From positions 20,468-84,467 of the forward strand of contig JABFQN010000006.1 in assembly GCA_019685555.1 (NCBI GenBank): a stretch of DNA of 64,000 nt, in the 5' to 3' direction. Below, piece by piece: positions 43,664-52,596 of this stretch. A model generated the notes under the pieces. The model ran no database searches. It was not told the origin of the DNA and saw only the letters and a list, made by a program, of their open reading frames with translations. This stretch comes from Candidatus Bathyarchaeota archaeon A05DMB-3 (GTDB lineage: Archaea > Thermoproteota > Bathyarchaeia > Bathyarchaeales > Bathycorpusculaceae). Made by a program: the position numbers and the translations under genes. Each line of letters opens with the position of its first letter. Within the stretch, counting starts at the first letter, position 1.

Positions 43664-45569
43664 TTGCTGTTCGCCTCTCCCTAAAGGTGCTCATATAAAA
43701 TATGAACTTTCTCAATTTATGGTTATTGAGAATCCACTCGGCTGTTGTGTCCACGACGCGTTTAAACTGGCTGTAGTTCCATTTGGCAATTTTGTCTGCG
43801 ATAAATAAAGGCGTGTTGTGTCCGAAAGCCTCTGGAATGTTGGATGGCGCCATAGCCACAAGAATGCTCATGGTAAGGCTCTGCAGCTTGTTCGGCACGT
43901 CCTTATCCACAAATAAAATGACTTCAACGGGTTCTTTTGTGCCGTCGCTGAGTTCATTCCAAAACTCCACGAGGTTTTCCGGTTTATAATCGTATTCAGG
44001 ATAAACCAAACGGTCTACGAGGAGGACGTTGCTTCTAAGCATGGGGTCTGTTCGGGCTTGGCTTAATTGCACGTAAGTTTTCAGAAAAGTCTTTTCCAGG
44101 CCTATCTTGTTTTTTATGGCGCCTAAAACGTAGCCTTTACGGTTCTTTTTGTCCAGCACCATTGTTCTAAAGGCGGAGTCATACTCTATTAGGCTCCATG
44201 GCGGTGTGATTTTGTCTGTGTTGAGGATGCTTGCCGACTGGAGTATCATGCGGTCTGTATTAGGCAGTTTCTCAAGTTTCTCCTGTGAAATATTCGCCTT
44301 CAACAAGTCGTTGTTATGCATTATTGGGATGAGTTGACGTTTGAAGTCCCTTGCAGCCGTGTCCTTTGTCACGCCTACCAGCAGTATGCGTCTATTCCAG
44401 CATTCATCCATGAGCATTTGCAAAGTGAAAAGGGTTAGAAAGGCTATGTCAAGGGTTGTCAGCCAATGCTCCTCTCCATCTTTCACGATTTTCATGAGGT
44501 TGGATGTTTCAGGGTTTTCTGCAAAAAAGAATCTGTCACCTATGTTTGTAACTAGCTTCTTGATGCGTTCCCATGTTCTCCCATATTTTGGGGTCAGGGT
44601 GTAAACCTCGTTTTTCTCGTTTAAAAAGCCCTTTCTCATGAGATTTTTAAGGCTGCGTTCAACCCTTTTGACTCTTTTTTCGTCTTTTATGTCGAATTCT
44701 TCTAGAATCTGCTTTTTCGTCAGTGCGCCTTTTCGCCTTAGAAGGTTTACTATTGCATAGCGTAGGTAATCGGCTCTTGGAGGCGGCAAGCCTAAACTTT
44801 CGTTGTAGACATGTTGCCTTGCCAGTGTTAATTCGTTGGCGTCGATGGGTTCTCCGTCAATTTTGTAGCCAAGTATGTTGCTTTTTGCTTCCCACAAAAT
44901 TCGCTTCGAAGTGTCGTATAGAAGGCTTGCCCGTTCAATTGATAGACTTCTGTCTAAAAGGATTATTCGAATCTTTTGTTCGCTGTCCACGGCAAGCTTG
45001 TAAGCCAAATAGTATTCAGCGAAGGTCATTATCCAGTTAGCCACTGTTGCATTACTAATTATGGACTCTTCTGTAAGGGGCTTCCCAAGGCTTACCTCGT
45101 CCGGCTGTGAAACCTCAAAAAACGTCTGGTCCACGTCTGGGATTTCATTAACGTATATGGGCACAACGCTTGAAATGCCCGCGCCTTGACGAGCTGTCCG
45201 CTCATCATACTTGACAATGGGCGGCTTATCATTGCAGAAGGTTATTGTTCCAGTTGAGGCGTAGGCGCCTCCGAAGAAAACCACAAGGTCGAAAAGCGGA
45301 CGCGAATACATGGTTCCATCTATACCAGCGAAACGCACAGAAGTTGCTCCAAAAAATTCTTTAGCTGTTTTAAAAGCTTCTTCATTATTGAATCCCATTC
45401 TTATAAGGTTTGAGAGGAGGCTTTCGTAGAAGTTCCTCAAAGATGAAAAGCGCTGTTCATAATCCAAAACCTGCATGGAAGCCCCAATTTTAAGCACGTT
45501 GCATGTTCGCTTAACCGCGTCGCTTAAAGGAGAAAGCTCCACATGTTCCACCACCCAACAATTAAGCAA
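43635..45569 (-). CDS. NurA-like nuclease with inserted helical and winged-helix region
   Basis: The 644-residue protein begins with a NurA-like N-terminus: VRFAGIDGTMYSRPLFDLVV (metal aspartate in DG[ST]), then RIILLDRSLSIERASLL in the place of the second metal aspartate. The C-terminal part has HNTPLFIADKIAKWNYSQF, which corresponds to the PLxxAxxxA end of NurA. Between them about 200 residues hold a winged-helix segment (GALTKKQILEEFDIKDEKR). Normal NurA is 350-450 residues, so this is an enlarged relative. It overlaps herA and precedes it in the operon. The exact start is unsure; several TTG/GTG codons lie near 45551-45569. Confidence 0.7.
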   Translation of the reverse strand: MLNCWVVEHVELSPLSDAVKRTCNVLKIGASMQVLDYEQRFSSLRNFYESLLSNLIRMGFNNEEAFKTAKEFFGATSVRFAGIDGTMYSRPLFDLVVFFGGAYASTGTITFCNDKPPIVKYDERTARQGAGISSVVPIYVNEIPDVDQTFFEVSQPDEVSLGKPLTEESIISNATVANWIMTFAEYYLAYKLAVDSEQKIRIILLDRSLSIERASLLYDTSKRILWEAKSNILGYKIDGEPIDANELTLARQHVYNESLGLPPPRADYLRYAIVNLLRRKGALTKKQILEEFDIKDEKRVKRVERSLKNLMRKGFLNEKNEVYTLTPKYGRTWERIKKLVTNIGDRFFFAENPETSNLMKIVKDGEEHWLTTLDIAFLTLFTLQMLMDECWNRRILLVGVTKDTAARDFKRQLIPIMHNNDLLKANISQEKLEKLPNTDRMILQSASILNTDKITPPWSLIEYDSAFRTMVLDKKNRKGYVLGAIKNKIGLEKTFLKTYVQLSQARTDPMLRSNVLLVDRLVYPEYDYKPENLVEFWNELSDGTKEPVEVILFVDKDVPNKLQSLTMSILVAMAPSNIPEAFGHNTPLFIADKIAKWNYSQFKRVVDTTAEWILNNHKLRKFIFYMSTFRERRTAIETARREHI

Positions 45570-45696
45570 TTTAACAGTAAAAACATTTTTTGAAGCTTGG
45601 AACAGCCAATAGCGATAGCCCTCTCTAGTTTTCAGTTTCAGCTTTTAGCCTATAACAGTTTTATATCACCTAATCTTCAAGGATAGAATCGAAGGA

Positions 45697-46197
45697 ATGG
45701 GTTTGACTGGAAAGGCTAGACGAGCTAAGAAGAGGAAAAGCGAGGTTGAAGTTAGACAGATGACCCTAGAGGATTTGCCGGAAGTTTGGCGTTTAAGCGA
45801 GAAAATATTCACGCCTTCACAGTTGCAGTTTACATACCGTACATGGAACATTAACGAGCTGCTCTCGCTTTTCCAAGAAGACCCGGAACTCTGCCTAGTG
45901 GCTGAAGATGTAAACTCAAGGAAAATTGTTGGATTCGCCATTGGAACAATTTTGAGGCGACCATTCAGTCCGTGGACCTACGGCTATTTCGTGTGGGCTG
46001 GCGTTAAAAAAATGAGGCGCCGCCAAGGGGTTGGAAAAAGGCTTTACCGGGAACTGGAAAAACGCTTCAAAGAGAAAGGAGCCCGCATAGCCATCGTCGA
46101 CGTCGAAGGCACAAATCAGGCGGGCATGCGCTTCATGGAAAAGCTTGGCTTCAAACAGAACCAAACATATATTTGGTTCAGCAAACTCCTCGACTAG
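45697..46197 (+). CDS. GNAT-family N-acetyltransferase
   Basis: The 166-residue protein has a basic lead (GKARRAKKRKSEVEVRQ), the GNAT start MTLEDLPEVWRLSEKIF, the acetyl-CoA loop KKMRRRQGVGKRLYRELE and AGMRFMEKLGFKQNQTY. It is related to RimI-like enzymes. It diverges from the nuclease gene across about 125 bases. The substrate is unknown. Confidence 0.82.
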   Translation: MGLTGKARRAKKRKSEVEVRQMTLEDLPEVWRLSEKIFTPSQLQFTYRTWNINELLSLFQEDPELCLVAEDVNSRKIVGFAIGTILRRPFSPWTYGYFVWAGVKKMRRRQGVGKRLYRELEKRFKEKGARIAIVDVEGTNQAGMRFMEKLGFKQNQTYIWFSKLLD

Positions 46198-46216
46198 CGG
46201 CGCGCTTTTCTCAAAG

Positions 46217-46225
46217 CTTATATAG
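46217..46225 (+). promoter_or_regulatory. TATA box for the DUF3160 gene
   Basis: CTTATATAG lies about 34 bases before the ATG at 46255 in an AT-rich gap and would start transcription close to the coding region. Confidence 0.5.
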
Positions 46226-46254
46226 ATAGTTTAATTTAAAATTATACGACTGAA

Positions 46255-48522
46255 ATGAATAAAAAATTCTTATTTGGCATAGTTATCCTGGTTCAAATGA
46301 TTCTATTTGTTGTCTTGACATCCCACACTGGCGCGTATCAACAGTTCGACTTTTCAGAGGTCGCCTACTTTGACAGAGTTAAAAATGTTCTTAGGCTGAA
46401 ACCCGAGCATGAGGCTTTTTTGGCGCAGTACGGCTTCGTCTCCGTCAACGTTTCTGAACCAATGGACGACGATTGGCTGCAGCCAGCATTGCGCATGGAA
46501 GATTTCTACTATGGGCTTGTCTATCACAATGATTTGCCAGTTTTCATAACAACAGACTCGATTTTACACTTGTTCCACGTGGTTTTCGACTGTTCCTTAA
46601 GGATTTTGGAGGGAAAAGTCTTCTATTCCATCCTTGAAAACATAACTTGCTTCGGGTTCGAAAACTCTTTAAACAATTATAATAGTGTGCAAAAGGATGA
46701 TTCAATTAAGTATTGGGCAGTTAGAAACTCCACAATATATTTTGCTGTGGCGCTTTCCCTTCTCCGAAACCAGACAGTAACGGTGCCAGAAGAACTCAAC
46801 GACGATGTAAACTTCTTTCTAAACAATATATGGACGGAAAATCCAAACTTCATCGGTGCTTGTTATTGGATTCCTGCCGAAATCCCAGTGGGCGTCGAAA
46901 TAAAGTATGATTTCACTCAATTCAAGCCACGTGGACACTATTTGGGAAGCCCAGTCCATGAGCGGTATTTCCAAGCCATGATGTGGTATGGTTACCTTCC
47001 CATATTCATCCCCTGCAACAACGATACATACCATTGGTGTGCCCCCCATTTCAATGAAACATCGGTGGTTTACATGCTTGACCTTTTCAGGTCTAGCCCC
47101 GCGCATTACAATGACTGGATGAAATTGTACAACATCACTGGAAAGCTTGTTGGTGAAAGCGACTCCATAAACCCGTTGAAGTTGGAGAAAGCTTTGAAAA
47201 ACGTTTTTGGGGAATCTGACAGTTATTTGGACAATGTGTCAGAGAATGGAGGTTTATGTGCCCTCCGAGAGGAGTTAAGCAAGCCTGAATATTGCCAGCG
47301 TATATTGTCTCAACCGCTTGTTGTTCAGACCCTATGGGCGGTTTTGCCGCGTTATCCGCTTGTCTTCCAGTTTATGGGGCAACGCTACGTCCCAGACTCC
47401 TACATTTTCCAAAAGCTTTGCTGGGACAGAGTTGGACCAGACAGCAATTTGGAAAGGCGAATACTGCCGAAAGGCTTGGACCTCTTCGCCGTTTTAGGCT
47501 CTGAAAGGGCTAACCAGCTCTTGATTCCAGACCACACCTTTGAAAACTTCTCGAGTAATCTGCTTTCTTTGCAAAACGAATTTCAAAACTTGACAGAAAC
47601 TGATTGGATTAAAACCTCTTACACAGCGTGGATTTACACCCTTCAAAGCCTTGTGGATGAAAGAGAGAACGAGACTTTTCCGGCTTTTATGCAAAGCTTA
47701 GCGTGGAAAGACGAGAAGCTTAACACTGTTTTGGGAAGTTGGGCGCAGCTTAGGCATGACACGCTATTGTATGCGAAGCAAACCTACATTCCCGCCATGA
47801 TATGCAGTTATCCAGAGGCTTTCGCTGAGCCATACCCGGAATTTTACAGGAGAATGTATATGCTTGCCCAACGCACTCTAGAAGCCATACAGACGCTCAG
47901 CTTAGGCGAAATACCCGCAGTGATAATTTCATCAATGGAAAAATTAAAAGAAGTAGCTGAAAAACTTGAAACGATATCCAACAAAGAATTACGACAGGAG
48001 CCACTCGCCGTTGAAGAAGTTGAATTTCTCAAACAAGTGGCTTGGAGATGCGGCTCCGGAGGCTTCATTGGATGGTACGCAGACACTGTCCACGAAATCA
48101 CAGGGGCAGCCAACTACACATCAATACTGGAAACGCCAGTAATAGCGGATGTGGCCACATTTCCACCAGGTGATATTGCCTATCCACCTCAAATATTGCA
48201 TGTGGGCACCGGCTACGTTAACGCTTTGGTTGTGCTCTTCCCGCTGCCCAACGGAACATTGGCTGCAGCAGTCGGCCCAGTATTCACCTACTACGAGTTT
48301 AAACTCATCGGAACAAAGCGCTTAAACGATAACGAGTGGAAGCAAATGTTAAAATATGAAAACAGAACGGCGTATTTGCCAGAGTGGCTAAAGGATATTT
48401 ACGGTGCGGGAGCACCATGGCCAGCCCCAGAGTTCTCCCACGGCCATATTATTCTCGCATTAACAATCTCGGCCATAACAGTTGCCGCAACATTGAAAAA
48501 GCTTTCAAAGAAGCCTAGATAG
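46255..48522 (+). CDS. DUF3160 secreted protein with C-terminal membrane anchor
   Basis: The 755-residue protein has an N-terminal signal or anchor segment (KKFLFGIVILVQMILFVVL), a large extracytoplasmic region with GLVYHNDLPVFITTDSILHLFHVVFD, which is the DUF3160 hallmark, and a C-terminal hydrophobic helix (IILALTISAITVAATL) followed by a lysine-rich tail. Many Asn-x-Ser/Thr sites suggest glycosylation. Function is unknown; the family is large and found in bacteria and archaea. It is followed by an MFS transporter 70 bases on. Confidence 0.8.
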   Translation: MNKKFLFGIVILVQMILFVVLTSHTGAYQQFDFSEVAYFDRVKNVLRLKPEHEAFLAQYGFVSVNVSEPMDDDWLQPALRMEDFYYGLVYHNDLPVFITTDSILHLFHVVFDCSLRILEGKVFYSILENITCFGFENSLNNYNSVQKDDSIKYWAVRNSTIYFAVALSLLRNQTVTVPEELNDDVNFFLNNIWTENPNFIGACYWIPAEIPVGVEIKYDFTQFKPRGHYLGSPVHERYFQAMMWYGYLPIFIPCNNDTYHWCAPHFNETSVVYMLDLFRSSPAHYNDWMKLYNITGKLVGESDSINPLKLEKALKNVFGESDSYLDNVSENGGLCALREELSKPEYCQRILSQPLVVQTLWAVLPRYPLVFQFMGQRYVPDSYIFQKLCWDRVGPDSNLERRILPKGLDLFAVLGSERANQLLIPDHTFENFSSNLLSLQNEFQNLTETDWIKTSYTAWIYTLQSLVDERENETFPAFMQSLAWKDEKLNTVLGSWAQLRHDTLLYAKQTYIPAMICSYPEAFAEPYPEFYRRMYMLAQRTLEAIQTLSLGEIPAVIISSMEKLKEVAEKLETISNKELRQEPLAVEEVEFLKQVAWRCGSGGFIGWYADTVHEITGAANYTSILETPVIADVATFPPGDIAYPPQILHVGTGYVNALVVLFPLPNGTLAAAVGPVFTYYEFKLIGTKRLNDNEWKQMLKYENRTAYLPEWLKDIYGAGAPWPAPEFSHGHIILALTISAITVAATLKKLSKKPR

Positions 48523-48591
48523 CTTTCAGAACCGAAAAAAGTCTTAAACTATTTATGCTATTTACTGGTTTAAGGCACAGAGAGGAGTGGT

Positions 48592-49719
48592 TTGCAGACA
48601 AGCGACTTCAAAAATCTTGGAGTTGCTTCAAGCATATACTTTTTCTCAAGCAATTTGACGAGCATGTTTCTCCCAGTCTACTATTTAGAGCTTGGATTGG
48701 GCATAAGCGACATAGCTCTGCTGCTGCTAATCACATTTGCGATTATAGGACTTTTGCCCATCACTCTACTTAGATTTGTCAAAAGTTTCGAGCGAGTAAT
48801 ATGCTTCGGCGTTTTGTCCACGATGGTTTTCTACACTCTTCTAATATTTGTTAAAAATTCAGTGGTGCTGGGTGTCACCTACGGGCTGAGCATAGCCACT
48901 TTTTGGCCTAGCTTTAACCTTCTACAGTTTAGGCTAAGTGAGTCCAGTATTAGAGCGCGTTCAGTAAGCCTCTTCTCCATCATAATTCCATCCATCGCCA
49001 GCATAGCCGGCCCAGCGGCTGGAGGCCTAATTATAGAAAATTTTGGCTTTCATTTTCTTCTCATATTGTCCATAATCCTATATTTTGTTGCTTTAACCTT
49101 TTTCATGCGGGTGCAGTTTAAATTAGAAGCTCACCGCTTATGGACTCCATGGAGCGGAAAATTTTCCATCTTTTTCATCACCTTTATCATTTTTGGAATG
49201 TCGGAGGCTTACTGGCTTGCCTATCCCCTTTTCGTTAATAGGGTTTCGGAAACGATTTCCAGAATGGGTTTTGTTCTAGCCTCAACCAGCGTTGTAATAT
49301 CCGCCATAACCTTTCTCGTCAACTGGCTTTCAGATGTTAAAATGAGACGCGTTGAATTCACCATTATAGGCGTGATGTTAAACGCTGCATGGTTCTTTCT
49401 GATAGGGTTCGCCTCCATGCCCCATGAAATAGTGCTTTTGTCCGCTTTATCTGGTTTGGCGAGCGCCTTCACAATTTCATGGTTCGCCCACTACGGAGAC
49501 TCCTTCAGCCGAGAATATTACGCAAGCATCCTTGTCCTAATGGAAACAGGCTTAATGATTGGGAGAATAATAAACCTAGTGCCGATGCGTCTTTTCATTT
49601 CTGAGGGAAACTATTTGAGCTATTTTATGCTTCTCGGCGTGTTCACCTTGTCGGTGATTCCATTTTTGGCTTACAGCAAACACCTAGACGGGGAAGGGAA
49701 AGCCATTAAAGAGCATTGA
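48592..49719 (+). CDS. MFS-type transporter
   Basis: The 375-residue protein has about ten to twelve hydrophobic helices, with the pattern FLPVYYLELGLGISDIALL after the first and IAGPAAGGLIIENFGFHFL in the middle, like the conserved MFS loop regions. The N-terminus after TTG at 48592 is short, with GAGGAG upstream. No substrate can be inferred; the preceding gene encodes a surface protein. Confidence 0.8.
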   Translation: MQTSDFKNLGVASSIYFFSSNLTSMFLPVYYLELGLGISDIALLLLITFAIIGLLPITLLRFVKSFERVICFGVLSTMVFYTLLIFVKNSVVLGVTYGLSIATFWPSFNLLQFRLSESSIRARSVSLFSIIIPSIASIAGPAAGGLIIENFGFHFLLILSIILYFVALTFFMRVQFKLEAHRLWTPWSGKFSIFFITFIIFGMSEAYWLAYPLFVNRVSETISRMGFVLASTSVVISAITFLVNWLSDVKMRRVEFTIIGVMLNAAWFFLIGFASMPHEIVLLSALSGLASAFTISWFAHYGDSFSREYYASILVLMETGLMIGRIINLVPMRLFISEGNYLSYFMLLGVFTLSVIPFLAYSKHLDGEGKAIKEH

Positions 49720-49860
49720 AGACGTTTCAAAACATAGTTTTTCAAAGAATATGTTAAATTTCAATCGTCCTATAGTGGTTTTAAATTCGGAAACAATGGA
49801 AAATTATTTATCTATCATCATAAGAAAACCATGGATATCGAGAACGTTGGAGGAAAATAA

Positions 49861-50031
49861 ATGGCTAAATGTCCAAAATGTGGAACCCAAGTTGCGACGC
49901 CTAAGAAGAAGTGGACTATGGCTGGGCGCCCAGACAAGTCCGGAAAGCGGATGCAGTTGGAAATTGGGCTTTTCGACTGTCCCAAATGTAAGAAATCCTT
50001 CCGAGAAGTCTTAAGCAAGAAAAAGGTCTAA
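49861..50031 (+). CDS. zinc-ribbon Cren7-like small protein
   Basis: The 56-residue protein has CPKCGTQVATPKKKWTMAG, then a basic loop and LEIGLFDCPKCKKSFREVL. Two CxxC pairs can bind zinc. Compared with the chromatin protein Cren7 as I remember it, the pattern K-x-W-x-x-A, then IGLF, then P-x-x-GK-x-FR lines up along the whole length, with cysteines in the two turns. GTTGGAGG six to thirteen bases upstream supports the ATG. It is paralogous to the next gene (CPECG... WELIAPF... CPKCGKKFRG). A DNA-binding role is inferred. Confidence 0.7.
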   Translation: MAKCPKCGTQVATPKKKWTMAGRPDKSGKRMQLEIGLFDCPKCKKSFREVLSKKKV

Positions 50032-50065
50032 ACTCGATAAACAGCAGCCTAAGACGGCGACCATC

Positions 50066-50275
50066 ATGCCGAAAACAAAGCAAAACGTATGCCCAGAATG
50101 TGGGACAGAAGTTAAAGACCCGTATAAGACATGGGAGCTTATCGCTCCTTTCCCGGATAAAAAAATGAGAATTACCATGACCATCTTCGGCATGTATGAA
50201 TGTCCAAAATGCGGCAAAAAATTTAGAGGAATCGTGAGTAAAGCCAAACTCGGCGCTGAAGGCATAGAAATATAG
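50066..50275 (+). CDS. zinc-ribbon Cren7-like small protein, second copy
   Basis: The 69-residue protein has CPECGTEVKDPYKTWELIA, PDKKMRITMTIFGMYECP and KCGKKFRGIV, again with two CxxC pairs and the K-x-W...FR arrangement of the first copy. It is 34 bases downstream, so the two are likely co-transcribed. Compared with the first copy it has a longer lysine-containing C-terminal tail (SKAKLGAEGIEI). Confidence 0.7.
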   Translation: MPKTKQNVCPECGTEVKDPYKTWELIAPFPDKKMRITMTIFGMYECPKCGKKFRGIVSKAKLGAEGIEI

Positions 50276-50385
50276 ATCCAAAGCTTTCCACAATCCCCTT
50301 TTATTTCTTTTCATTAAAGCGTTAAGTTTTAAAATCCGAAAGGCATATTCAACAAGACAATTTAGGCTTAATAGAAGGCGTAAAA

Positions 50386-51321
50386 TTGGAAGTTGAAACC
50401 CTTAAAAGACTATGGAAAAATGAGTATTTTCAAACAGCCATAACCATCGCCCTAATAATCATCATGGTTTTTGGCTTTTATTTCGGCGCCCAAGCCGCAT
50501 TGGGCACGCCCTACCCAGCTTTAGCGGTAGCCTCTGGAAGCATGCTTCCAACTCTAAACATCGGAGACCTAATAATAGTCCAAAAAATAGATCCAGCACA
50601 AATAAATGCTGACCCAAACGGCTTGACAGGCGACATCCTTGTTTACAAAAGGGGGAACGAGCTAATCGTCCACAGAGCCGTCAAAATAGAGCTTAGAAAT
50701 GAAGTTTATTACATCACAACACGCGGAGACAACAGCGGCGCAGATGATCCCGCATGGCCTTCAACATCCCTGGTTGGAAAAGTAATCGCAAGAATTCCTT
50801 ATGTGGGTAACTTACCCCTATTCCTTCATTCAGAAAGAAACATGTACATTCTATTCCTTATTTTCCTAGTAATTCTTATAATTCTGATGCTGCCCTTCGG
50901 TTCCCACGGCGACGAAACGCCTAAGGAAGAGAAACAACCCATTGAAGAGAAGCCTCCCATAAAAATCGACTTAAACCTGGTTCTTTACATCCTTCTAAGC
51001 GCAATAATTGTTGGGTTTATGATTTTTAACCTTTGGGGTTCCTTCACCTTTTGGCAGCCAGGCGCCACTCCACCGCAAGCAACAATTAGAGGCGTGTTTT
51101 CCGATTTGCAGTTTCATGAAGAATTTAGCAGCGGCGTCTACTTATCTCAAGGTTTCTTAACATACAAGATTGACTGGAAAGTTAACAATGGAATACGCTT
51201 AGGGGTTCCTACATTTTCGTGGTTCCAACTCTCCATCATTGTATTAGCAATATTCAATGCTTGGAAGCTCTACAACCACTTTAAAGCGTGGAAGTCAAGA
51301 AAGCGAGCTGAAAACGTTTAG
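50386..51321 (+). CDS. archaeal-type signal peptidase I (S26B) with extra membrane helices
   Basis: The 311-residue protein has a first transmembrane helix, then LAVASGSMLPTLNIGDLIIVQ with the catalytic serine, LIVHRAVKI with the histidine, and TRGDNSGADDPAW with the aspartate, as in archaeal and eukaryotic Sec11-type enzymes. The C-terminal half adds two or three more transmembrane helices separated by a proline- and glutamate-rich segment, larger than the roughly 170-residue standard form. It removes signal peptides from secreted proteins. Confidence 0.87.
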   Translation: MEVETLKRLWKNEYFQTAITIALIIIMVFGFYFGAQAALGTPYPALAVASGSMLPTLNIGDLIIVQKIDPAQINADPNGLTGDILVYKRGNELIVHRAVKIELRNEVYYITTRGDNSGADDPAWPSTSLVGKVIARIPYVGNLPLFLHSERNMYILFLIFLVILIILMLPFGSHGDETPKEEKQPIEEKPPIKIDLNLVLYILLSAIIVGFMIFNLWGSFTFWQPGATPPQATIRGVFSDLQFHEEFSSGVYLSQGFLTYKIDWKVNNGIRLGVPTFSWFQLSIIVLAIFNAWKLYNHFKAWKSRKRAENV

Positions 51322-51344
51322 GAAAAGCTTTATGCATGTAAGGC

Positions 51345-51352
51345 TTTATAAA
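51345..51352 (+). promoter_or_regulatory. TATA box for the tbp gene
   Basis: TTTATAAA lies 36-43 bases before the ATG at 51388, the right distance for a short leader. TBP itself binds such boxes. Confidence 0.6.
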
Positions 51353-51387
51353 GGGTATTTAAAACTTCATATGTAGAAGTGGTGTTT

Positions 51388-51948
51388 ATGCCTAAAGTTA
51401 AAGCCGTCATAAGCATAGAAAACGTTGTTGCATCAGCAACCCTAAACCAGAAAGTAGACTTAAACGCTGTTGTCAAAGGCTATCCAGGAGTAGAATACCG
51501 TCCAGAACAGTTCCCAGGACTAGTTTTTAGGCTGAAAAGACCTAAAACAGCCACATTAATCTTTAATTCTGGAAAAATGGTCTGCACAGGCGCTAAATCT
51601 GAAAAGGAAGCTCGTAGAGCAGTTATGAAAGTTATTAAAGAGCTGAAGAAGGGCGGAATAATAATTATCAGCAAGCCGGAGTTGAAAATCCAGAACATTG
51701 TTGCTTCCGCGAGTCTAGGCGGTATGATAGACTTGGAGAAGGCAGCTTATACGCTTGGAAAAACCATGTACGAGCCTGAACAGTTTCCGGGACTAATCTA
51801 TAGAATGGATGAGCCTAAAGTGGTTATACTGCTTTTTGCAAGCGGAAAACTTGTCTGCACTGGAGCGAAAAGGGAGCAGGATGTCTACGATGCTGTCCAT
51901 AAGCTTCACGGAATATTGGAGGAGAAGGAGCTAATATTCTACGAATAA
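51388..51948 (+). CDS. tbp: TATA-box-binding protein
   Basis: The 186-residue protein is a direct repeat of the TBP fold: the first repeat has VKAVISIENVVASATLNQKV and PEQFPGLVFRLKRPKTATLI, with the phenylalanines that kink DNA, and the second has IQNIVASASLGGMIDLEKA and PEQFPGLIYRMDEPKVVILL. It recruits TFB and RNA polymerase. ATG at 51388 is preferred; the GTG at 51379 would add three residues. Confidence 0.97.
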   Translation: MPKVKAVISIENVVASATLNQKVDLNAVVKGYPGVEYRPEQFPGLVFRLKRPKTATLIFNSGKMVCTGAKSEKEARRAVMKVIKELKKGGIIIISKPELKIQNIVASASLGGMIDLEKAAYTLGKTMYEPEQFPGLIYRMDEPKVVILLFASGKLVCTGAKREQDVYDAVHKLHGILEEKELIFYE

Positions 51949-51973
51949 ATGCTTAAACTCTTCCTAATGCTTT

Positions 51974-52591
51974 TTATCCCTTTTTAACCTGTTTCAAAAT
52001 TGTTTTGAGCTGCTCTTCGTTTATTGCGCCCGTCTCATAGAGCATGTTGGCTGCTTCGCTTATATTGAGAAGCGCGTGAAGCCTAATTCCGCTTTTTTTA
52101 AGCTTCTCTCCACCGCCCTCCATCCTGTCGAGGAGAACCACAGCGTCGTTCACCACTCCACCCTCGGCAATAACAGCCTTAGCTGCCCGTCTAAGCGACA
52201 AACCTGTCGTGATAAGGTCGTCCACCAGCAAGACGCGGTCGCCTGGTGCAAGAACACCTTCCACTCTTCTTTGTCTTCCGTGGAGGCGCACGCCTTTCCG
52301 AATGTATATGAAAGGCTTTTTCATGTGGTAGGAGATTAAAGTGGCGAAGGGCATGCCTGCCATGGGTGTTCCAGCCACTCTTTCAAAGTTTTCAGCGCCT
52401 ATTTCCTCTTTAACAAAACTTGTGTAGAGGTTGCAGATTTTCTGGAAGGCGTCTGGGAAGCTTGGAACCACCCGCAAGTCTATGTAGTAGGGGCTTATTT
52501 TCCCGCTTGTAAGCTTGAAGGCGCCAAACTGGAGTGCGCCTATCTTGTTGAGAACCCTGCAGATTTCAGCTTTAACTGTTTCCTGCGGCAT
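51974..52591 (-). CDS. pyrE: orotate phosphoribosyltransferase
   Basis: The 205-residue protein has GAFKLTSGKISPYYIDLRV, VAGTPMAGMPFATLISYHMKK and the PRPP motif RVLLVDDLITTGLSL. It makes OMP in pyrimidine synthesis. CTP synthase is elsewhere in the window (16.6 kb); pyrF is not visible. A final helical segment of about 20 residues follows the usual end. Confidence 0.95.
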   Translation of the reverse strand: MPQETVKAEICRVLNKIGALQFGAFKLTSGKISPYYIDLRVVPSFPDAFQKICNLYTSFVKEEIGAENFERVAGTPMAGMPFATLISYHMKKPFIYIRKGVRLHGRQRRVEGVLAPGDRVLLVDDLITTGLSLRRAAKAVIAEGGVVNDAVVLLDRMEGGGEKLKKSGIRLHALLNISEAANMLYETGAINEEQLKTILKQVKKG

Positions 52592-52596
52592 TCAAG

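Noticed and set aside
49751..50014. Plus-strand frame of 87 codons and minus-strand frames over 49818-50314
   Set aside because: They are shadows of the two zinc-ribbon genes, which have correct starts, CxxC motifs and ribosome sites in other frames.
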